Shown in pieces: positions 20,901-28,803 of a stretch of 64,000 nucleotides of DNA (the first letter of the stretch is position 1; every line of letters begins with the position of its first letter). The DNA is taken from assembly GCA_943357175.1 (NCBI GenBank), contig CALRGE010000006.1, positions 25,215 through 89,214 on the forward strand, in the 5' to 3' direction. The notes beneath the pieces were generated by a model. That model was not told the DNA's origin. It saw only the letters and a list, made by a program, of their open reading frames with translations, and did not search any database. Both the position numbers and the translations under genes were made by a program. This stretch comes from Candidatus Peribacteria bacterium. GTDB lineage: Bacteria > Patescibacteriota > Gracilibacteria > UBA1369 > 2-02-FULL-48-14.

Positions 20901-21202
20901 GAATTTTGCACCGCATTCATTTCTTTTTTCAAATCATCCCATTTTGTCATTCTATCTAGGTTTTCTTTATCACCTAAAATTCCGAGTCCTTTTACATCAG
21001 AAATCGTAGCTGATATTATATCCTTCAAATCAGGATTAGTCGTTGTATTTGACTGTAGTGCCTCCGCACTACGCATTTTCTCTAAATCTACTACTACCTT
21101 GTTTTCTTCAGGTTGTTGAGGCGCAACTAAATACAAAAGCTTAGCTTCGCCTCCGAAGGGGTTTGAGTATTTATTTCGACAATGTAGTTTTTTATTTTTC
21201 AT
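17936..21202 (-). CDS. Very large coiled-coil orphan protein
   Basis: 1088 residues. No signal peptide or membrane segment; the first half is long charged helices typical of coiled coils (KKEMNAVQNSIDHIKHYKDNLQ; MKEILLQEFKSIIDSERKFW). The second half is more globular. The C-terminus is rich in His/Asp (MHHLDPNFHPHFDNGEYHG). It has its own promoter and a structured ~110-nt leader. It lies just downstream of a cluster with a TrbL/VirB6-like membrane protein on the same strand and may be functionally linked. I recognise no family. Confidence 0.75.
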   Translation of the reverse strand: MKNKKLHCRNKYSNPFGGEAKLLYLVAPQQPEENKVVVDLEKMRSAEALQSNTTTNPDLKDIISATISDVKGLGILGDKENLDRMTKWDDLKKEMNAVQNSIDHIKHYKDNLQANAKFLKQVDFVVRANMILQEIEKLESYAKSNKLGRITLDQPVGTIPNADEFESALDPATRNAIHIRARDDINVILENIITDFEKQKTVFETEMKEILLQEFKSIIDSERKFWVDDDSMKKLVTSRSYKSHVDAIEEYAKQVEEFTNDPTKISNIELMKMKEIFDVDLTGRRKNLIALSSKKEKINLDALLLRAKELKKDLTDGHGKISELFGPIETECDSLLLELASAESLLDSKKTEIPEDEFKKMKANIETGREKIKKNRQIKEEALNVLNNNSYLSESLKQSSELPSGLVDQIEFVRKIPDPVKQTQYANLLDEAITHAETQLKFDAFDTLYKKELPETKKQIHDFVNQFSLPRGKSGGKKLYFVSWYDLTRGYEMIKTWTESKMHRRSDETIGRVGEKVIPHLLPFNLTKTLGAEFADKVHEAEHHEVGRLEKLLEPHDIFHIRHKLATETHSPDQLKAVIEVLCKKGAMRWDDVNVLKLLNKFQTHIIFDTTNPENEFKDQTKFYGRLREATSIIWTPDDFRKWQSGNTSAYESAKGSFKSVCNERAETDKGLSGFLKDMLKEVRTKGHHHHVDAMEYEEMISYAIENGKMSPEKYAYYLLQGVDCGLLDRKRPSELNSNDSNKYPGIELWGRAAGLSFNDLKALARIDAGSFEPGIAYKHHFMAEVMHKESVRQRLEKTVSQGNTLDHDDFVRYAAHLQDKTLESALTKSANGGYRLPQTGMGNCTVSFVDYLDMMAHSYKDIPHKEKELARFITIVLDFDTITKGRKYQNLGDKYFRWGSTGADTAKARAAGDLIYRGKGFEKSPREYMKILRELLQDVDKPFFDFIYKTPVPDGDEVQKFVKELKANHPGDIFGNMQDPKDYDSLLDASGEYFQYLIKTKPSLVDALLQRVKVSQKATSQQAVDDFNEADSIAKKRRLLQEGRNGKNIDVEMHHLDPNFHPHFDNGEYHGVLPEWDEDAGWDKGHH

Positions 21203-21311
21203 AGATGTCTTAGTTCTTAGAGAGAGAGGAGTAGCTCAGCTTCCTGAGCGGACTCTTCCCTGACAACCACTTGCGTGATCCGGAACCTTTTCACATCTAC
21301 TTGTCTTTTCG
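21203..21311 (-). promoter_or_regulatory. Structured 5' leader of the 1088-residue gene
   Basis: Read on the minus strand, the ~110-nt leader contains CAC-GCAA-GTG with a GNRA tetraloop (21268-21277) and a perfect 6-bp hairpin GCTCAG-GAAG-CTGAGC (21234-21249), followed by a CTCTCTCT tract and then the ATG at 21202. A hairpin CACATC...GATGTG (21292-21316) lies at its 5' end. The density of stable hairpins is unusual for this AT-rich genome. It does not fit a riboswitch class I can recall. Confidence 0.45.
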
Positions 21312-21317
21312 ATGTGA

Positions 21318-21345
21318 AGTATATCATGTTTTTTTTATTTGTAAA
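21318..21345 (-). promoter_or_regulatory. Promoter for the 1088-residue gene
   Basis: On the minus strand TTTACA (21340-21345), a 16-bp spacer and TATACT (21318-21323) stand between the upstream membrane-protein gene and the structured leader. Confidence 0.6.
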
Positions 21346-21355
21346 GTTTGTATTT

Positions 21356-23605
21356 TTATGGAGGACCTCCGGTTGGACCTGTAGGCGGAGTTGCCGGTGG
21401 TGTAGGTGCTGTAGGCGGAACTGGCGCAGGTGGTGGAGTTGTTGGTGGAGGAGTAGGCACTACTGGTGCCGGAGTTGGAGCAGGGCCCACATTTAACGTA
21501 AGGTCATCTAAATTAAGTTTCGTTGCATCAGGATGCGCCGTCATATAGGCGTCGATATGAGTCTTTTTTAATTTCCCCAGTACATGGTCTAGAGATTTGC
21601 CACTAGGGTTTTCAATTTCAGTTATTGCGCTAGGTATTTTTAGTGCTGCAAGATTTGCCGTTGTCTCAGGAGAGAATGCCTTCCTTACGTCATTACTAAT
21701 AGTTAGATTATTTAATTTTGGCTTAGGTGTTTCAGTAGATGTGCCGGTTGTTGTGGTGTCAGAGCCTGCTACTGGAGCTTTTGGTGCTGCAGGTTTTCCA
21801 CCTTTATCAAAAACTTCATCAGATATGCCTAATTTTGCATATTTACTTCCATAAACTTCTTTTTGTAAGGCAATCATTTTAGCAGGATCATCCTTTGCCG
21901 CCGTCAATTTCGCCATTAAAGTTGTTATATCTGCCCCACCAAATCGTGTAATCGCAGCCTCAAGTGATGCCTTTTGTTGAGTTTTTTCTGCAGTAGTGAT
22001 CGACGGATCTTTGTATGATTTGCCAGTTTCAATAACTGATTTTATCTGATCAAGAGTCGCGTTCGGCATATGGCTAGCCAGATTTGTATAATCAATAGGT
22101 TCAGCAAATAACTTGCCAAAGGCACTATTAGTAAACATCTCACGGGTTTGACGGTTTTCCATATCTGTAAAGCCTTGCTGAGCCATTGTTGCCATACCAC
22201 TTAGGTTATTCCAAGAGAAACCAGGCATTTTAGATTTACGATCATCACCCAAAACAGGACCTAATGGAGCATATTTCACAGAACCAAGAATTGCTGAGCC
22301 TGCGCTTTCAGTCATGCCCTGTAATTTGTCTGCCATGCCTTTTGCTAAAGTACCATCTGCTGCCCAGAATATTCCCTTCCAAACAATCATAACGCTCATG
22401 ATTGCAATCAAGAGCCTTTGTAGATCTGCTATACCAGTAATTAAAAGTGAACCACTTAAATTATTAACAGTTGTTTTTGAAACAAGACTATCTATGTTCG
22501 ATCCAATTGCGCCATACATGGCATCCATCATCATGTAACCGACAGTTAAAACTATTCCTAATTTAATTGGTGCTAAGAGATGTTTAATAACCTGCTCACT
22601 CGCATCTCCTGCTCCACCCGCGGAGGCTTTGAGTTCCGGTACCACATAAAAGAGTACGGCAACCGGCGAGAAGGCCAATGCAACCCAAAGTACGGCAATT
22701 CTGGAAACTAAAAGCATGGCTAATACTATGTATGAAATTGCATACACAACGAACATTATTACTGAGAACATTGTGTTAACTGCTAAGTCACCAATTGTTG
22801 TAATATTTATGTCTGAATATTTAAAGCCTGTCAGCTTACCCATGTTGATTGCAATAATTAGGCCAACGTTACTGGAACTTAATTTAGAGAAAAATCTTGA
22901 TGCAACTGCATCATCGAGAGTGCCTATATAGTTACCACTCGTGTCGTCTTTTTCACAAAACCATCCTGCAACAACATATGCATCAGGATCTTTTTCTATA
23001 TCATCACTTGTAATGGTTGCTCCTCCTTCTTTTGTACAAAGATTTGTACCCAATTCTTTTTGAGTTTCAGCAAAATCAAAAGCATCTGCATTGTCATCAT
23101 CAGATTGTGTAATTTCAGGAAGTGCAAAAACTGCATTCGTGGCTATGTTTGAAATATCCAGCACAATTTTACCTCCAAGGAATGTGAAATTAACAAGAAT
23201 TAATCCGATTATAAGTTTTGGTAGGCCGGTTTTTAAAGCGAAATTTCCTTCTTTCGCGTAACCGGACACATTATAAAATGCCATTACTAAAAGTACTAAA
23301 ACGAAGGCAATATTTACTAAGTTTCTAACCTGCTGCCAAATACTTAGTAGCCTTTCCTCCATTCCAGGTCCGATTATAAGATCGTTATTCATTAAATCAC
23401 CAAGCATCAAAAGAATTGGCCAAAGTGCCATATTGAGTAACTTGATCATCAATACTGCCGCAGCTAATAATGCTTTTTCAACAACAGCTCCTGTATCTTC
23501 TGCAGCATATGCTGTATCAGGTAAGAAAAGCATAAGCGTGAAGAGAAGCACTATGTGGCCTTTTTTTTGGAAGAATGAATTGAGATGTTTCAAAAATGTT
23601 TTCAT
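21356..23605 (-). CDS. TrbL/VirB6-like polytopic membrane protein with proline-rich tail
   Basis: 749 residues. A signal-like N-terminus (MLFLPDTAYAA) is followed by at least six to eight membrane helices over the first ~420 residues (LNMALWPILLMLGDLM, VRNLVNIAFVLVLLVMAFYNVSGYA, IVLAMLLVSRIAVLWVALAFSPVAVLFYVVPEL). This layout resembles type IV secretion inner-membrane VirB6/TrbL proteins and the orphan versions found in CPR genomes. The C-terminal part is cytosolic or exported and ends in an extreme Pro/Thr-rich tail (PTPAPVVPTPPPTTPPPAPV). The operon order is 26817 to 21356. No VirB4/VirD4 ATPase is in the window, so a complete secretion system cannot be claimed. Confidence 0.65.
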   Translation of the reverse strand: MKTFLKHLNSFFQKKGHIVLLFTLMLFLPDTAYAAEDTGAVVEKALLAAAVLMIKLLNMALWPILLMLGDLMNNDLIIGPGMEERLLSIWQQVRNLVNIAFVLVLLVMAFYNVSGYAKEGNFALKTGLPKLIIGLILVNFTFLGGKIVLDISNIATNAVFALPEITQSDDDNADAFDFAETQKELGTNLCTKEGGATITSDDIEKDPDAYVVAGWFCEKDDTSGNYIGTLDDAVASRFFSKLSSSNVGLIIAINMGKLTGFKYSDINITTIGDLAVNTMFSVIMFVVYAISYIVLAMLLVSRIAVLWVALAFSPVAVLFYVVPELKASAGGAGDASEQVIKHLLAPIKLGIVLTVGYMMMDAMYGAIGSNIDSLVSKTTVNNLSGSLLITGIADLQRLLIAIMSVMIVWKGIFWAADGTLAKGMADKLQGMTESAGSAILGSVKYAPLGPVLGDDRKSKMPGFSWNNLSGMATMAQQGFTDMENRQTREMFTNSAFGKLFAEPIDYTNLASHMPNATLDQIKSVIETGKSYKDPSITTAEKTQQKASLEAAITRFGGADITTLMAKLTAAKDDPAKMIALQKEVYGSKYAKLGISDEVFDKGGKPAAPKAPVAGSDTTTTGTSTETPKPKLNNLTISNDVRKAFSPETTANLAALKIPSAITEIENPSGKSLDHVLGKLKKTHIDAYMTAHPDATKLNLDDLTLNVGPAPTPAPVVPTPPPTTPPPAPVPPTAPTPPATPPTGPTGGPP

Positions 23606-23607
23606 TT

Positions 23608-24792
23608 TTATGTTAAAATGGTAGCTGCTGCTGTTGTTAAGCCGACTGTTGCAGCAACACTTGCCGCGACTGCAGTGCCGATGCCAATTCCAACTCCGGC
23701 TGCCTGTTTTGTTTCTGGGCTGTATCCTGATTGTTTTTTATTTTGTGTATTTAATTGAGCTGTATTTTGTTGTCCCCAATTTTGTGAACCATCTTTTTGC
23801 TTTTGTTCATCTTGAGGTTTTTTCTCATTATTTTTCTTAGAGTTTTCAAATCTTTGCTTGGCATCCCTAACATGTTGCGCCCCTGATGCAGATTGTTGTT
23901 GTGCATTTGAAGCCGCTCCTGCAAAATTGGCAAGATTAATTAAAGATGCTGCTTTTGCAGCGTCGAATGCTTTCAGCGCTTGGCTTTCCTTATGCGCCCC
24001 TTCATGATCAAGTCCATTTGAATTATTCAAACTTGAAACACCTGCTCCCATCATTACTTGTTTTTGCTTAGAGTCATGCATTCCAATCATCGCTGCCCCT
24101 AGTTCTTCATGACTCATTGGCCTCAAAGTTGGATCAATTTCAGGCTGACCATATTTTTCTGCAAGTTGTGTTTCTGGAATATTTTTTGCAGTACCTTCTT
24201 TATTCACAAAAACGTAATTCATCGGTTTGTCGAATTTTTGTGTGGTGTCAATCAACACATTGTAATCAACTAATCTTGGAGTTTTAACCTCAAGATGAAT
24301 CGTGTTATTTTGAATAAAGCCTTTTTGAACGAGGTAATTTTGAGATGTTAAATTGTTTGCGGCATGAAGTAGAACCTGCTCGTTCATAAGCTCATGCACA
24401 TCTGTTGTTGATGTTCTTAAAGTTGGTGAAAGGAACTGAAGATTTTCACCTTTTGTCGTTGCAAGATCTTCCGGTTTTACTAATTTATTAAAAGTTTTTC
24501 CACCATCTGTACTTGCAAGAACAACCTTTCCTTGAGATATAAGTTTTTTATTTTTTTGATCTACTAGTGTGTCACCCGGAACAAGACTTGTTTCAATTTT
24601 TTTGACTTCAGTATCCAGAAAATCTGCAAAAGAAACTGCTTGTTCGTGTGGCGAAAGATGTGTGAGACCAGGATACGCAGTTTGCCATTTGGCATACATA
24701 TCTTTGTAGCCGGCAGGCAATTCCCTCACTTCACCGCGACTTAGCGGCTTCAAGTAATCTTCTATGAATTGATTTTGGCTTTCGAGTAACAT
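23608..24792 (-). CDS. Orphan protein with Gln-rich segment and C-terminal membrane helix
   Basis: 394 residues. Soluble N-terminal part; a low-complexity Gln/Asn/Lys-rich linker at about residues 295-360 (SNAQQQSASGAQHVRDAKQ, KKNNEKKPQDEQKQKDG). A hydrophobic C-terminus (AAGVGIGIGTAVAASVAATVGLTTAAATIL) looks like a single tail anchor. It lies 2 bp upstream of the TrbL-like gene and 2 bp downstream of the 489-residue gene, so it is clearly in the same operon. No family recognised. Confidence 0.7.
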   Translation of the reverse strand: MLLESQNQFIEDYLKPLSRGEVRELPAGYKDMYAKWQTAYPGLTHLSPHEQAVSFADFLDTEVKKIETSLVPGDTLVDQKNKKLISQGKVVLASTDGGKTFNKLVKPEDLATTKGENLQFLSPTLRTSTTDVHELMNEQVLLHAANNLTSQNYLVQKGFIQNNTIHLEVKTPRLVDYNVLIDTTQKFDKPMNYVFVNKEGTAKNIPETQLAEKYGQPEIDPTLRPMSHEELGAAMIGMHDSKQKQVMMGAGVSSLNNSNGLDHEGAHKESQALKAFDAAKAASLINLANFAGAASNAQQQSASGAQHVRDAKQRFENSKKNNEKKPQDEQKQKDGSQNWGQQNTAQLNTQNKKQSGYSPETKQAAGVGIGIGTAVAASVAATVGLTTAAATILT

Positions 24793-24794
24793 GT

Positions 24795-26264
24795 TTAAGT
24801 TTTAGCAGGTAGATTATCTTTGAATTGTGCAAATGCTTTAGGTGCTTGTTCTTCTATAAAACGTTTCTGTAATTCTGCTTTCGTTAGACTTAGTCCAATT
24901 TCATCATCGGCAAATGCCGCATAAGTGATAGCTAAATTATTTTCGAAAAATTCTTTTGACGTTCGTTTTTCACTTGCCGATAATGAGTCATAATTTTTCC
25001 CGCAAACTGACTCTATAGTTATTTCTTGATTTAATGATCGAAGCTTTTGAATCTGCTCAGCATTTCTGTAATAAAATTCTGCAAATGCCGGGTTGTTATT
25101 AAAAAGATCAGCCATATTTTTATTTTTTAATTCAATTTTTGCGTCTTCATCAAGAGATTTGTCTTTTGTTAGTCGATTTAGGAAAGTAGAAATTGCTCCT
25201 TTCCCAAAACCACCAGACATATGTTCTGCCACAGCACCTGTTACTGCTGCACCACCCAAGAATGCCACGTTCGTACCTAATCCTGCGACCTCACCAAAAA
25301 ATTCTTTAAATTCACGCTTCCATAAATGTGAAATATCTACATTGTATAAGAAATTTCCGGCCATTGTTCCAATACCCCAAATTTGACCGACTTTACCAAT
25401 CAAGTAAGTCTGAGGGTTTAAATATTTCCCGGCATAGTTTTGAGAATAATTTCTTTCATAAATTTCAGCTGCTGAATCTTGAATTTTCTTAAGATTACTC
25501 TGATAAAGACGCATTCCATCACTATCAATTTGGCCTAAAGCTGCTGCTTTATTTTCCTCACTAACATTAGTTGCAAGATTTAAAAGAGATATTCCGTCAG
25601 AAACTGTAATGTAATTTGTTGCAACAAGTTTAATCAAAAGTTTGTGATAAAGTTCATCGCCTTTCATGCCTTCAATAACTTGCATTCTCTGTTCAGAATT
25701 CAACTCTGAAAGTATTACAAATCCGACATATTTATGAGATTCACTAGCGGCTTCATGTGGATCAACCTGGCCAAGAGTTGATAGCACTTTCAATTCAATT
25801 CTCAGTTGTGACAATTCATTTGGTTCTAAACTTTTATTTCCTCTAAGTTTTCTTAGCATTTCAAGCCATTCGGGTGAAACTTTTTCAGCCTCATCTTTTT
25901 CAGTAAGTCTAAAAAGTCCTAATGTATTATTTAGTGACTCAAAATCTTCTCCTCCAACTTCAACAACAATTGCAAGTCTCTTGATCAGAGTCGCCATTTT
26001 CTCATTATAATCTTCCATTAATTCGGCCCTTTGAACTGCAGTAATTTCAGAATTCTGTCTCTCAAGAATAGCTTTTGCTTCCTGATAAACTTCATCTTTA
26101 GAAATTTTACTTAAATCAGATACCATTGCTTGACCTCTTTCTTTACTCGAAATATCTAAATCAATATCTGAAAGTGTAGAATCAATTTCATCCAAAGTTT
26201 CTTGTTTCTTATCTTCAATATTGACCTTCAATATCTCCGTTTGTGTGTTTTTATTTTCAGTCAT
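24795..26264 (-). CDS. Helical orphan protein with a Gly-rich hydrophobic segment
   Basis: 489 residues, mostly charged helices. One hydrophobic segment near residues 330-350 (VAGLGTNVAFLGGAAVTGAVAEHM) may touch the membrane. No signal peptide. It is tightly packed in the operon (1 bp after the upstream gene's stop, 2 bp before the downstream start). No family recognised; the operon context suggests a cytoplasmic or membrane-associated partner of the TrbL-like protein. Confidence 0.7.
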   Translation of the reverse strand: MTENKNTQTEILKVNIEDKKQETLDEIDSTLSDIDLDISSKERGQAMVSDLSKISKDEVYQEAKAILERQNSEITAVQRAELMEDYNEKMATLIKRLAIVVEVGGEDFESLNNTLGLFRLTEKDEAEKVSPEWLEMLRKLRGNKSLEPNELSQLRIELKVLSTLGQVDPHEAASESHKYVGFVILSELNSEQRMQVIEGMKGDELYHKLLIKLVATNYITVSDGISLLNLATNVSEENKAAALGQIDSDGMRLYQSNLKKIQDSAAEIYERNYSQNYAGKYLNPQTYLIGKVGQIWGIGTMAGNFLYNVDISHLWKREFKEFFGEVAGLGTNVAFLGGAAVTGAVAEHMSGGFGKGAISTFLNRLTKDKSLDEDAKIELKNKNMADLFNNNPAFAEFYYRNAEQIQKLRSLNQEITIESVCGKNYDSLSASEKRTSKEFFENNLAITYAAFADDEIGLSLTKAELQKRFIEEQAPKAFAQFKDNLPAKT

Positions 26265-26265
26265 T

Positions 26266-26817
26266 TTATGCGAGTTTTAAGACACGAACTAAAGTTTCAA
26301 CGAAGGGTTCTTTTTTGCCTTCAAGTTCACTGATTTGGGTGATCAAGAAGTTTCTAAGAAGCACAGGATCAACATTCATCATGTGGATTGTAATTTCAGG
26401 GCTGATTCTGTTGTTTGTTAAAATATGCAATTCATTTACGTGTGGAGGGTGATGTAAAATCCAGAATTTTTTGATTTCGCTGTAAGGAAATTTACGTATG
26501 CCGAATTTGATTCCATAAGGTGAAATAATGACTTCTTTCATCTCCGGATGTTTTCTTTGTTCTAGTAAAATTACGATTGGTAGTACAGCAAAAACAAGCG
26601 CCATCGTGATGGAATTTGAGTAATATGCGTAGCCCAAAAGTGCCAAATCAATCACTCCAGCAATGAAAAACCAGAGCCAAGTTCTTGGATATCTAATGAA
26701 TTCAGGCGTATGCCATGAAATTAGCGCCTTATTGAATTGATTGTCGACTGAGGGTTGATTTTGGCTTGATACAGCCAATTTATCACCATCAATATTTTTG
26801 TTTTTATTCGTAGCCAT
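26266..26817 (-). CDS. Small membrane protein with two helices, first gene of the TrbL-like operon
   Basis: 183 residues. Hydrophilic N-terminus, then two adjacent membrane helices (TWLWFFIAGVIDLALLGYAYYS and ITMALVFAVLPIVILLEQ), then a compact C-terminal domain (VIISPYGIKFGIRKFPYSEIKKFWILHHPP) like the PH-type domains seen after paired helices in bacterial membrane proteins. It starts the four-gene operon 26817-21356. Confidence 0.65.
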   Translation of the reverse strand: MATNKNKNIDGDKLAVSSQNQPSVDNQFNKALISWHTPEFIRYPRTWLWFFIAGVIDLALLGYAYYSNSITMALVFAVLPIVILLEQRKHPEMKEVIISPYGIKFGIRKFPYSEIKKFWILHHPPHVNELHILTNNRISPEITIHMMNVDPVLLRNFLITQISELEGKKEPFVETLVRVLKLA

Positions 26818-26883
26818 ACGATTTTTGTTTTTTTATCTGATCAGTATAGCAAATTTCAGGCTTTTTAGCAAGCAAGCAGACCG

Positions 26884-26914
26884 CTTAAAAAGACCCCGCG
26901 TATTGCGAGGTCTT
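26884..26914 (-). terminator. Rho-independent terminator after rpsF-ssb-rpsR
   Basis: The minus strand reads AAGACCTCGCAATACGCGGGGTCTT followed by TTTT. Stem AAGACC/GGTCTT, one mismatch, then CGC/GCG and a 5-nt loop. It lies just past the rpsR stop and its repeat element. Confidence 0.8.
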
Positions 26915-26928
26915 AATGGTGTTTTAGA

Positions 26929-26974
26929 GTGCGCGCCGTTTGGCGCTAATGCTCACGTCTACGCGTGACTACTA
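26929..26974 (-). repeat. Intercistronic double-hairpin repeat, copy A
   Basis: On the minus strand: TAGTAGTCACGCGTAGACGTGAGC, ATTAG, CGCCAAACGGCGC. Two small hairpins flank the core GTGAGCATTAG. It overlaps the rpsR stop. Copies B (27207-27251) and C (30068-30115) sit in the same position after ssb and atpD. Confidence 0.65.
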
Positions 26975-27190
26975 ATACTTGCTTGTGTAAGGCAACATTG
27001 CCATTTCACGTGCCAATTTGATGGCATGTGCAAGCTGTTTCTGCTGTTTTAGAGAAATTCCTGTGTAGTAACGAGGAACGATTCTTCCGAAAGTCGATAG
27101 GTAAGCTCTTAAAATCTTAAGATCTTTGTAATCTATGAAAGTCGGAAGTTCCGGCCTTTGAGTTTTCTGTTCTTTAACTTTTTTTGTCAT
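26972..27190 (-). CDS. rpsR: 30S ribosomal protein S18
   Basis: 72 residues. Typical S18 motif: FIDYKDLKILRAYLSTFGRIVPRYYTGISLKQQKQLAHAIKLAREMAMLPYT. It binds S6 in the platform of the 30S subunit. Last gene of rpsF-ssb-rpsR, the conserved bacterial order, followed by a repeat copy and a terminator. Confidence 0.95.
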   Translation of the reverse strand: MTKKVKEQKTQRPELPTFIDYKDLKILRAYLSTFGRIVPRYYTGISLKQQKQLAHAIKLAREMAMLPYTSKY

Positions 27191-27206
27191 GTGAATTTAT
27201 TAGTTA

Positions 27207-27251
27207 GTGCGCGCCGTTCGGCGCTAATGCTCACGCTATGCGTGACTATTA
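27207..27251 (-). repeat. Intercistronic double-hairpin repeat, copy B
   Basis: On the minus strand TAATAGTCACGCATAGCGTGAGC, ATTAG, CGCCGAACGGCGCGCAC. Hairpins TCACGC-ATA-GCGTGA and GCGCCG-AA-CGGCGC flank GAGCATTAG. It fills the ssb-rpsR gap and contains the ssb stop codon. Confidence 0.7.
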
Positions 27252-27716
27252 AAACATGTTGTCATCGTCGATAGCCGCTGAGGCGATACCTCCGGAAATT
27301 GGTGCAGCTGGTGCCGCGTTGTCATCCATCATTGGAGCTGCTGCATCGTGTTCAGATGGAGCATAATCGATATCTTTTTCATCACCACGTTTTTCAAGCA
27401 TAATCATATCTTGAAGAACAACTTCTGTTCGGAATCTCTTTGTTCCGTCTTCCATGTCCCAGCTTCGAGTTTTTAGGTAGCCTTCAACATAAACTAGCAT
27501 TCCTTTTCGAAGGTATTGTTTGCAGATTTCAGCTAGTCTTGCCCAAGCCACACATTCGTGGAATTCGGCAGAACTTCTTCTTTCGCTACCACTTGTCATC
27601 CACTGACGGTTTGTTGCCAAGCCGAAAGTTGTAATTGATTGACCACTTGTCGTGGTTTTCATTTCAGGGTCTCTGGTCAGATTTCCGACCAAGATAACTT
27701 TGTTTACACTTCTCAT
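27249..27716 (-). CDS. ssb: Single-stranded DNA-binding protein
   Basis: 155 residues. OB-fold N-terminus (MRSVNKVILVGNLTRDPEMKTTTSGQSITTFGLATNRQW) of normal length, then a linker rich in Ala/Pro and an acidic tip ending DDDNMF, the partner-docking tail of bacterial SSB. Located between rpsF and rpsR as usual. The start is preceded by TAACCTGAT rather than a Shine-Dalgarno. Confidence 0.95.
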   Translation of the reverse strand: MRSVNKVILVGNLTRDPEMKTTTSGQSITTFGLATNRQWMTSGSERRSSAEFHECVAWARLAEICKQYLRKGMLVYVEGYLKTRSWDMEDGTKRFRTEVVLQDMIMLEKRGDEKDIDYAPSEHDAAAPMMDDNAAPAAPISGGIASAAIDDDNMF

Positions 27717-27734
27717 ATCAGGTTAGTGTTAGGA

Positions 27735-28229
27735 TTAAATATCAATGTCGGCATCATTTACAATTGCCGAAAGTTTTTCATCTAATTTCTCATCTTTTTG
27801 TTCTACTACTTGTGCAGCAGGTTTTACTGCCTTAACATCAGCTCGCTTTCGAGTTGTTACTTTTTTGCTCAATTCTTCAGCCTGTCTTGACTGAAGTTTT
27901 CTTGGAGTTCTATCTTCAACAGTATCGAACTTCTCAAGTTTGTAACCGTCTGCAACCTTAATCAAAAGATATCTTAGTAGACCGGCCTGAATTCTGAAAT
28001 CTTTGTGGACTGCAGGAATTCCTTCAGGTTCACCTTCGAAGTTAATAACCACGTAGTAACCTGTTGCGTGAGTTGAAATTTTGTAAGCTAAATCTCGCTT
28101 ACCCCATGTGTCTTCAGCAAAAATCTCGCAGGAGTTTTCCTTGAGAGTTTCCTTGATTTCACCCATGGTCTTTTCGATCTCTTTGTCCGTCAACTTCGGA
28201 CTAAGAATCAACATTAATTCATATTTCAT
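27735..28229 (-). CDS. rpsF: 30S ribosomal protein S6 with C-terminal extension
   Basis: 164 residues. S6 fold at the N-terminus (MKYELMLILSPKLTDKEIEKTMGEI...WGKRDLAYKI.....YYVVINFEG.....LRYLLIKV). After about residue 100 there is a Lys/Arg/Glu-rich extension of roughly 60 residues (RKLQSRQAEELSKKVTTRKRADVKAVKP) not present in short S6 proteins, probably disordered and RNA-binding. First gene of rpsF-ssb-rpsR. Confidence 0.93.
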   Translation of the reverse strand: MKYELMLILSPKLTDKEIEKTMGEIKETLKENSCEIFAEDTWGKRDLAYKISTHATGYYVVINFEGEPEGIPAVHKDFRIQAGLLRYLLIKVADGYKLEKFDTVEDRTPRKLQSRQAEELSKKVTTRKRADVKAVKPAAQVVEQKDEKLDEKLSAIVNDADIDI

Positions 28230-28305
28230 ATCTGTTTGGATTAATCCTTCAAGACTCTAATTGGTCGAGAAAGACAGATAAAAGCGGGGTGAGATTAACA
28301 TTAGT

Positions 28306-28803
28306 TTAGCGCTCGTGCAAGCTGATTTTTCTCAGTAAATTGCTAGTATCTTTTCCGAATTCTTTGTCATATGGGTCGCAATAATAAACTTTATCATAAA
28401 TTTGTCCGGCATTCCTGCGGAGTTTTTTATCGTAAGTTAAAAGATGGGCATCAAAAGCAAGTGCAGTGGATAGTATTAGATAATCTGATGTCTTGAAGCC
28501 TTTCAATTTTTCTTGCGGATATTTTTTGAAAAGTCGAAATGCGCTAGTTTCAGATAAAGTGACATTGAAAATTTGATCCTGGAAAAGTGCATTCCAAAGA
28601 ATATTTTTAATTTCATCTTGATCAAAATTTAACTGATTTAATTTAAAAATAGTTTCGAAAAAAACAATTGAGGGAATAAGAATTCTTGCTTCATTTTTAA
28701 GATTAGAAATTGCCTCATTAATAAAAACAGACTGTCTATAAAAAGGCTCACCCTCGTATACAGATGAAATTAGAAACGAACTATCTGTTAATATAATCTT
28801 CAT
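28306..28803 (-). CDS. PIN-domain ribonuclease toxin (VapC-like)
   Basis: Start reset to MKIILTDSSFLISSVYEGEPFY at 28803 (165 residues). The track start adds 12 residues lying inside the antitoxin gene. Acidic PIN positions: TDSS near residue 7, FFET near 58, GFKTSDYLI and LLTYDKKLRR with conserved Asp. PIN toxins cleave RNA with Mg2+. Its start codon overlaps the small upstream antitoxin gene, the usual layout of type II pairs. The toxin is somewhat longer than typical VapC (~130). Confidence 0.75.
   Translation of the reverse strand: MKIILTDSSFLISSVYEGEPFYRQSVFINEAISNLKNEARILIPSIVFFETIFKLNQLNFDQDEIKNILWNALFQDQIFNVTLSETSAFRLFKKYPQEKLKGFKTSDYLILSTALAFDAHLLTYDKKLRRNAGQIYDKVYYCDPYDKEFGKDTSNLLRKISLHER

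Noticed and set aside
21229-21290. tRNA-like sequence GGAGTAGCTCAGCTTCCTGAGC on the plus strand
   Set aside because: A D-arm-like hairpin is present, but there is no anticodon stem, no TTCGA T-loop and no acceptor pairing. Better explained as part of the structured leader of the minus-strand gene.
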